Part shown: one piece after another, positions 59,022 through 64,000 of the stretch
Numbering within the stretch: the first letter of the stretch is position 1
How the letters are laid out: each line of letters begins with the position of its first letter
NCBI GenBank assembly: GCA_965115825.1
Contig: OZ220464.1
Span: forward strand, 2,232,001 to 2,296,000
Direction of reading: 5' to 3'
Length of the DNA: 64,000 nucleotides
Source: Bin87 sp965115825
Lineage (GTDB): Bacteria; Chloroflexota; Dehalococcoidia; Lucifugimonadales; UBA3495
Position numbers and translations under genes: made by a program
Notes under the pieces: model-generated
What the model was told of the DNA's origin: nothing
The model's database searches: none
What the model saw: the letters and a program-made list of their open reading frames with translations, nothing else

Positions 59022-59951
59022 CTAAACCATAAACACCGGGGCGTCGTCGGTGTTGATGCGCGTCTCGCCGGCGATACCCTCCCGGATATGGCGGGGCAGC
59101 GCGAACATGGCGGCGTGGCTTTCGCCGTCGTAGTGGCGGAGCCGGCGCGTTATGCGGTCTGAGATGCGCCGGTCAACCTCCGCCGGCGTCAGAGACGGCA
59201 GTGGAGAGTCCGACGCCATTGTGAACCCCCATAGGGTTATGAACGATGGCACGTGGGCCTGATAGGGCAGCGTGTGGTCAAATATGCTGTCCAGGGTGTT
59301 GTAGATGGTGGTAAAGCACTCGCGCAGGCTGAGGTATCCTGCCGGCCCTGACTGAGTGACCAGGATGCCGCCCGGTTTCAATCGGGCCCGGGCGATATTG
59401 TAAAACTCCTCGGTGTAGAGGAGATACGCCGGGCCGCCCTCCAGCGGGTCAACCAGGTCCATTATCATCACGTCGTATTGCCGGCTGTCGGATTCGAGAA
59501 ATTGGCGCGCGTCGTCGTGGAGCAGCGTGGCGCGTTCATCCTCAAAGGCGCCCTGATGGTGTTGGGGGAGATGCTCGCGGCACAGCTGCACGACCTGCCG
59601 GTCGAGGTCGACCATCACCACGTTCTGCACTGTCCGGTGGGTCAGGGCTTCGCGCAGGGTGCCGCCCTCGCCGCCGCCGCCGATGAATACCGTCTGCGGG
59701 TTGGGATGCAGCAGCAGGGGAGGATGGGCCAGGGTTTCGTGGTAGATATGCTCATCCCGCTCCGTGGATTGGGTCTTGCCGTCCAGAAGCAGGCTGCGCC
59801 CGTAGATTTCCGAGCGCACGACCTCTACCCGCTGGTAGCCGGTGTGTCCTGAGAACAGCACGTCGTCAACCTTGAGCATTATCGCCAGGTCGGGCATTAC
59901 GGTTTCAATCACCCACTTGCCGGTGATTTCATCCATGGGATAGCTGGCCAC
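59022..59951 (-). CDS. speE: Polyamine aminopropyltransferase (spermidine synthase)
   Basis: 309 residues. It transfers an aminopropyl group from decarboxylated SAM to a polyamine. Motifs: EVVRSEIYGRSLLLDGKTQS, the SAM-like site VFIGGGGEGGTLREALTH, DDARQFLE and the catalytic MIMDLVDPLEGG (D-x-x-D). A GTG at 59951 is preferred: AGGTG precedes it and it lies 8 bases after the speD stop. An ATG at 59936 is the alternative. It follows speD as one unit. Confidence 0.9.
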   Translation of the reverse strand: MASYPMDEITGKWVIETVMPDLAIMLKVDDVLFSGHTGYQRVEVVRSEIYGRSLLLDGKTQSTERDEHIYHETLAHPPLLLHPNPQTVFIGGGGEGGTLREALTHRTVQNVVMVDLDRQVVQLCREHLPQHHQGAFEDERATLLHDDARQFLESDSRQYDVMIMDLVDPLEGGPAYLLYTEEFYNIARARLKPGGILVTQSGPAGYLSLRECFTTIYNTLDSIFDHTLPYQAHVPSFITLWGFTMASDSPLPSLTPAEVDRRISDRITRRLRHYDGESHAAMFALPRHIREGIAGETRINTDDAPVFMV

Positions 59952-59959
59952 GATAGCAC

Positions 59960-60337
59960 CTATAGGGGCTGCAATTCGGCGACTCTGGCGCCGTTGAGGC
60001 CGCGGCGGATTTGCGTAACCTCCGGGTCGCTGCACTTCAGAGCGGCAACGATGAAGGCGGCGGCCCGTTCGGGCATGGTTCGGTCGCCGCAGGTGAAAAT
60101 ATCCGCCGCCGCATAGCCGAACTCCGGCCAGGTGTGGATGGAGATGTGGGATTCGGCGATGGACAGGATTCCCGTTACCCCTTGCGGGGCGAATTGGTGA
60201 AACGACTCTCCCACCACATGAGCGCCGACTTCCGAAGCGGCGCTGAGCAGCGACCGGCGTATATGGGCCAAGTCATCGAGCAGCAGGGGGTCGCAATCTC
60301 TGAGTTCCAACAGCACGTGCGTACCTAGTACATTCAA
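59960..60337 (-). CDS. speD: S-adenosylmethionine decarboxylase proenzyme
   Basis: A 125-residue prokaryotic class 1 SAM decarboxylase. The self-cleavage site is in SIAESHISIHTWPEFGYAAA (cleavage before the Ser after Glu, generating the pyruvoyl group), followed by DIFTCGDRTMPERA. It supplies the aminopropyl donor to SpeE, encoded 8 bases downstream. The ATG has AAAGGGTG upstream. Confidence 0.94.
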   Translation of the reverse strand: MNVLGTHVLLELRDCDPLLLDDLAHIRRSLLSAASEVGAHVVGESFHQFAPQGVTGILSIAESHISIHTWPEFGYAAADIFTCGDRTMPERAAAFIVAALKCSDPEVTQIRRGLNGARVAELQPL

Positions 60338-60747
60338 TCACCCTTTCCTCCGTTTGAATTCGCCGCTACCCTCTGCCGGCGACTACGTCGACGGCGCGTC
60401 GTTGGGTGAAAGCGGCAACGGCTGATTTTACTCAAATCGGGCCGTTGATTCAAGCATACCACGTTGGGGACACTCTTAAACGTAAGGCGGCCAGGGATTT
60501 ATCGCGAGTTGCAGCCCGGCTTGGGGAGGCGAGTTTAACCGGCAGTGGGTAGAATCCAACATCAACGCGCCCCGAGAATACCGGACAAGGCGGCGGCTAT
60601 GCGGCGGTAGCGTTCAGTGATAAAATCGGGAGGCTAACGGGGTTCCTCCGCGGTGGGTTGTGTAAATCTCAGCGTAAAGGGCATCCCGAGGCCTTTTCAA
60701 AAGCTAACTCAAACCAACGCCAACGGCTGCGTAGATTATCACCCCTT
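60338..60747. other. Divergent gap between speD and der
   Basis: 410 bases. It contains the second copy of the ~70-bp repeat (60590-60664) with TAAAAT as a possible -10 for der. Upstream of it, nothing further is recognised. The der frame is open from 60658, so its start is uncertain. Confidence 0.55.
60590..60664 (+). repeat. ~70-bp repeat with -10-like box, copy 2
   Basis: Partner of 48597-48670 in the same orientation. The shared core GCGGCGGCTATGCGGCGGT is identical. Here the -10-like hexamer reads TAAAAT. Confidence 0.75.
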
Positions 60748-62328
60748 ATGAGCGCTATGGAGCAGATCCCGATGAGGCCGGAAACCGTCGCTGCCGGCGA
60801 TGCTGACGTTGCGGTTCCGCCCCAGCGCAGCCCGGTCGCCGCTGTTGACCCAATGGTGGCCATCATCGGACGCCCCAACGTCGGCAAGTCGTCGCTGTTC
60901 AACCGCATCCTGTCCCGCCGCCACGCGATAGTCTCCGAAGTAGCCGGAACCACCCGAGACCGGCTCATCGCCCGGGCATCGTGGCGTGGGCGGCCCTTTC
61001 TCCTGGTGGACACCGGCGGCCTGGAGGATGATCCGGAAGGGCACATTCCTCAACGAGTGCAGCAGCAGGCCGACATGGCCATGGCAACCGCCGACGTCAT
61101 CGTCCTCATCACCGATGCCGTCCAGGGCCTTACCGCTACCGATGAAGCCATAGCCCAACGCTTGCGCCGCGCCAACAAGCCCGTCATCCTAGCGGTCAAC
61201 AAGGTGGATAACGATAACCGCGAAATCGCCGCTGCCGAGTTCTACGGCCTGGGCATCAACGAAACCGCGTTCATATCCGCTTACCATAACTACGGGATTT
61301 ACGACCTGCTGGAACGCATTGTGGATCTGCTGCCCACGCCGGAGCTGGCCGACCTGTGGGATGCCCGTCCCGACGGAGAAATTGACGCCGCCGCCGAGTG
61401 GCCCGATGATGAAGCGGACAGCGATGCCGATGCCGCCGAAATTCCCCTGCCCACGGAGCTCCGCCTCGCCATCGTCGGGCGCACCAACGTGGGCAAATCC
61501 CTGCTCACCAACGCTATTATCGGGCAGGAGCGCAGCATTGTCAGCCCGGCGGCCGGTACTACCCGCGACGCCTTGGACACCGAAATCACTTACCGCGGCC
61601 ACAACCTCACCCTGGTGGACACTGCCGGCATCCGCCGGCCGGGACAGGTTGAACGCGGCATCGAACGCTACAGCGTCCTGCGCGCCGTGAATGCCGTACA
61701 TCGCAGCGACATCACTCTGCTGATTACCGATGCCACCGAACTCGCTACTGCCCAGGATGCCCACATCGCCGGCCTGGCCTGGGACACCAACCGCGGCCTG
61801 ATTGTCGCCGTGAACAAGTGGGACCTGGTCAACAGCAATCGCTTCCGTATGGAGCGCAACCTGCACCGGGTTCGGGAAAGGCTGCACTTCATGTCCTACG
61901 TGCCGGTGTGCTTCACTTCGGCCCTCACCGGAGAGGGCATCGATGAACTTCTGGACACCGCCATATCGCTGTGGGAGGAGCGCCAAAAGCGGGTGCCATT
62001 CCGCGAACTGCAATACCTGCTGGCCGACGCAGTCTCCACGCATACCCCGCCGTCCCAGCGAGGCAACATCCGCAACCGTCTGCGCATCCGCCGGGTGCGC
62101 CAGGTTGGGGTGAACCCTCCTACGTTCGCCTTCAGCGTCAACGACCCGAAGCTCGTGCATTTCTCCTACCATCGCTATCTGGAAAATCGCATACGCGAGC
62201 GATTCGGTTTTGACCGCACCCACTTGCGGCTGATATTCCGGCCAGAACGAGAGCAGCGGCCCGCCCGCGCCGCCACCGCCGCGCCGGGAACCGTGCCATC
62301 CCGCCGCCGCCGTGAATCCCGACGATGA
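60748..62328 (+). CDS. der: Ribosome biogenesis GTPase Der (EngA)
   Basis: About 526 residues from the ATG at 60748. Two GTPase domains are in tandem: the first with VAIIGRPNVGKSSLFNRIL, DTGGLEDDPEG and NKVDND; the second with IVGRTNVGKSLLTNAIIG, DTAGIRRPGQVERGIE and NKWDLV. A KH-like C-terminal domain and a basic tail (SRRRRESRR) follow. It works in 50S assembly. Other in-frame starts are 60760, 60772 and 60658; all precede the first G domain. Its stop overlaps the plsY ATG by 4 bases. Confidence 0.95.
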   Translation: MSAMEQIPMRPETVAAGDADVAVPPQRSPVAAVDPMVAIIGRPNVGKSSLFNRILSRRHAIVSEVAGTTRDRLIARASWRGRPFLLVDTGGLEDDPEGHIPQRVQQQADMAMATADVIVLITDAVQGLTATDEAIAQRLRRANKPVILAVNKVDNDNREIAAAEFYGLGINETAFISAYHNYGIYDLLERIVDLLPTPELADLWDARPDGEIDAAAEWPDDEADSDADAAEIPLPTELRLAIVGRTNVGKSLLTNAIIGQERSIVSPAAGTTRDALDTEITYRGHNLTLVDTAGIRRPGQVERGIERYSVLRAVNAVHRSDITLLITDATELATAQDAHIAGLAWDTNRGLIVAVNKWDLVNSNRFRMERNLHRVRERLHFMSYVPVCFTSALTGEGIDELLDTAISLWEERQKRVPFRELQYLLADAVSTHTPPSQRGNIRNRLRIRRVRQVGVNPPTFAFSVNDPKLVHFSYHRYLENRIRERFGFDRTHLRLIFRPEREQRPARAATAAPGTVPSRRRRESRR

Positions 62329-63053
62329 CCCTATTGCGCAGGGCTACCCGGCCGACCCTGGCCATGCTGGCCGCTGCGCCTCTGCCGGTTGCCGCCGGCA
62401 TCGTCCTGCTCACTGTGGGCGCGGAGCTGTCCATTCCCCTCCGTTATGCCCTACTGCTTGGCGCGGCCTACCTGTTCGGCGCGTTATCCTGGGGGTACAT
62501 CATCGTTAACCTGACCATGGGAGACGATATCCGCAATTTCGGCAGCGGACGCACGGGAGTGTCCAACATCCTCCGCACTTCCGGCGGCAAAGCGGCGGCG
62601 CTGGTGTTCGTCCTGGACGCGGGCAAGGCGATACTGATGGCGCTGTTGGCTCGGCAAGTCATCGGCCCCGGCATGGCGGAGGCGGCGGCCGCGATGGCCG
62701 TTTTATGCGGACACAACTGGCCGGTGTTCTTACAATTCCGCGGCGGACGGGGCATCATGCCGGGGCTTGGCGGAATGGTGGTAATGGCCCCTTGGGTAAC
62801 ACTGGCCGGGTGCGTGCTGTTTCTGGCGGTTACTCTGTTCAGCCGCTACCTGTCTCTGGGCAGCATCTCCGGAACCACAGCCATAGCCATCATCAGCTTG
62901 GCCCTGACCCTGCTGGCCCTCCAGCACGAGATTTACACGCTTTACGCTTGCCTTGGCGGCGCCGTAATCATCTGGCAGCACCGGGACAACATCCGACGCA
63001 TCGCCAACGGCACCGAGCGGCGGGTGGGAATGCCGGGGCTGCGCAACCGCTAG
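62325..63053 (+). CDS. plsY: Glycerol-3-phosphate acyltransferase PlsY-type
   Basis: A 242-residue membrane enzyme with about six helices. PlsY motifs: NFGSGRTGVSNILRTSGGKA, LCGHNWPVFLQFRGGRGIMP and the C-terminal WQHRDNIRRIANGTER. It acylates glycerol 3-phosphate from acyl-phosphate. The N-terminal 50 residues form an extra helix region compared with shorter homologues. The ATG overlaps the der stop by 4 bases. In the first motif a Thr-Gly-Val replaces the commoner G-T-N, so the fit is good but not perfect. Confidence 0.85.
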   Translation: MTLLRRATRPTLAMLAAAPLPVAAGIVLLTVGAELSIPLRYALLLGAAYLFGALSWGYIIVNLTMGDDIRNFGSGRTGVSNILRTSGGKAAALVFVLDAGKAILMALLARQVIGPGMAEAAAAMAVLCGHNWPVFLQFRGGRGIMPGLGGMVVMAPWVTLAGCVLFLAVTLFSRYLSLGSISGTTAIAIISLALTLLALQHEIYTLYACLGGAVIIWQHRDNIRRIANGTERRVGMPGLRNR

Positions 63054-63105
63054 ATACCCTATGCTAAACTGGCGGAGCGAAACCCGCCATGCCAAGAGTT
63101 CGTCC

Positions 63106-64000
63106 ATGCAGAACACCGCAGTAGCACTGTCCGACGCCGGCGTTTCTCCCGGGATTGCGGCGGCGACGGCGGTCGCCCAGCGCGTCGCCGATAACGTCAC
63201 CACCGTCATCGTCGGCAAGAACGACGCCATCGAGCAGGCCCTGGCCGCCTTTATCGCCGAAGGGCACATCCTGGTGGAAGACGTGCCCGGCGTAGGCAAA
63301 ACGATGCTGGCCAGGGCGCTTGCCGTGTCCATTGGCGGCTCCTTTTCGCGCATCCAGTTCACTCCCGATATGCTGCCTAGCGACGTTATCGGAGTGTCGG
63401 TGTACAACCAGGCGGTCGGGGAGTTCAGTTTCCGCTCCGGCCCAATCTTTGCCCAGCTGGTGCTGGCCGACGAAATCAACCGGGCTACGCCCAAAACGCA
63501 GTCGGCTCTGCTTGAAGCCATGGCAGAGCGCCAGGTAACCGTGGACGGCGAAAGCCATCCCCTGGAGCCGCCCTTCCTGGTCATCGCTACGCAAAACTCC
63601 ATTGAATACGAGGGAACCTTCCCTCTCCCTGAGGCCCAGCTTGACCGCTTTTTGATGCGCGTCAGCATTGGCTATCCTGATTTCAATGAAGAAATGACCA
63701 TCATCGCGCAGCAGGAACACTCGCATCCGATCCATGACCTGCGGCCTGTTGCATCACCGGAGGATGTGCTGCAATTGCAGAAGGAAGCTCGGTCGGTGTA
63801 CGTGGACGACCTGGTGCGGGAGTATCTGGTATCCTTGTCCGAGGCTACCCGTTCGCATCCCGACGCCGCATTGGGAGCATCGCCGCGGGCTTCGCTGGGC
63901 CTGTTCTGCGCCGCCCGGGCGTTGGCCCTCATCCGGGGTCGGGATTACGTGCTGCCCGACGACATCAAGGAGCTGGCCGTGGCGGTGCTGTCGCATCGCA
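63106..64000 (+). CDS. MoxR-family AAA+ ATPase (cut by window edge)
   Basis: Open to the right edge; 298 residues visible. Walker A is VEDVPGVGKTMLARALA and Walker B is LVLADEINRATPKTQSALLE, followed by ATQNSIEYEGTFPLPEAQLD with the sensor 1 Asn and arginine finger (RFLMRV). MoxR proteins act as chaperones, often with vWA-domain proteins encoded just downstream, here beyond the window. The ATG at 63106 has only a weak AAGAG ribosome site. It follows plsY by 52 bases. Confidence 0.9.
   Translation, partial: MQNTAVALSDAGVSPGIAAATAVAQRVADNVTTVIVGKNDAIEQALAAFIAEGHILVEDVPGVGKTMLARALAVSIGGSFSRIQFTPDMLPSDVIGVSVYNQAVGEFSFRSGPIFAQLVLADEINRATPKTQSALLEAMAERQVTVDGESHPLEPPFLVIATQNSIEYEGTFPLPEAQLDRFLMRVSIGYPDFNEEMTIIAQQEHSHPIHDLRPVASPEDVLQLQKEARSVYVDDLVREYLVSLSEATRSHPDAALGASPRASLGLFCAARALALIRGRDYVLPDDIKELAVAVLSHR

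Noticed and set aside
1..64000. tRNA and rRNA genes
   Set aside because: Scanned by eye for T-loop-like GGTTCGAATCC patterns and conserved rRNA strings; none found. A covariance search would be decisive.

Overview
The window looks like a stretch of a high-GC bacterial chromosome, most likely from the Chloroflexota (Dehalococcoidia/SAR202-like). This is inferred from the gene set and not from a marker search. It carries a Uma2-family nuclease, a CcmE of the Cys-type, a UGSC-type selenoprotein, class II (B12) ribonucleotide reductase, a fused 2-oxoacid:ferredoxin oxidoreductase, and a very short division cluster (rsmH-ftsA-ftsZ) with no mur or penicillin-binding genes around it. No rRNA, tRNA or CRISPR array was recognised.

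Layout. 1-6 kb: the 5' end of an enoyl-CoA hydratase, a MOSC protein and an Amt ammonium transporter, a run of small membrane proteins (including a CD225/DUF2752 pair), NIPSNAP and NTF2-like proteins, and an iron-exporter-like rubrerythrin-VIT1 fusion. 6-16 kb: a minus-strand block dnaJ-prmA-kinase-PP2C-MFS-ino1-pimA-PIP synthase-Uma2-hydrolase, whose centre is an inositol-phospholipid/PIM-type pathway. 16-20.4 kb: a P450 and a tandem pair of surface proteins sharing an N-terminal anchor. 20.4-25.5 kb: an acyl-CoA ligase and cytochrome c maturation genes ccmA-X-ccmB-C-D-E. 26-29.7 kb: korAB and a GT2 glycosyltransferase. 29.7-32 kb: a repeat-rich segment with a cupin gene and a decayed IS110 transposase. 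32-43 kb: rsmH-ftsA-ftsZ, nrdR, two unknown genes, nrdJ, pdxA, a HEPN-like gene, proC, yggT and a P-loop kinase. 43-48 kb: a region of gene decay and duplication (truncated leucyl aminopeptidase, tandem VOC genes, coiled-coil membrane proteins) ending in a MATE transporter. 48-51.4 kb: a third anchor-family protein with leucine-rich repeats, and a Thr/Pro-rich lipoprotein. 51.5-60.3 kb: an oxidoreductase, then a minus-strand block speD-speE-rplI-dnaB-dnaD-dnaC(tandem)-40-aa zinc-type peptide-unknown-UGSC selenoprotein-coiled-coil membrane protein. 60.7-64 kb: der, plsY and the start of moxR.

Most noteworthy: (1) three proteins (17.7, 19.6 and 48.7 kb) share an N-terminal signature (YxTYD, a WLKxLL membrane anchor and a Thr/Pro stalk) but carry different heads (vWA, a decayed vWA, plant-type LRR). 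This looks like a modular surface-display family. (2) A gene at 53.2-53.8 kb is split by an in-frame UGA inside a U-G-S-C motif and followed by a bacterial SECIS-like hairpin, so it should be read as one selenoprotein; its operon includes a 40-residue Cys3His peptide. (3) A family of two-TM, coiled-coil proteins has copies inside the ccm operon and next to the selenoprotein, and one copy is fused in frame to a VOC gene.

Base composition also changes along the window whatever the gene direction: the plus strand is C-rich at about 1-20 kb and 60-64 kb but strongly G-rich at about 26-51 kb.
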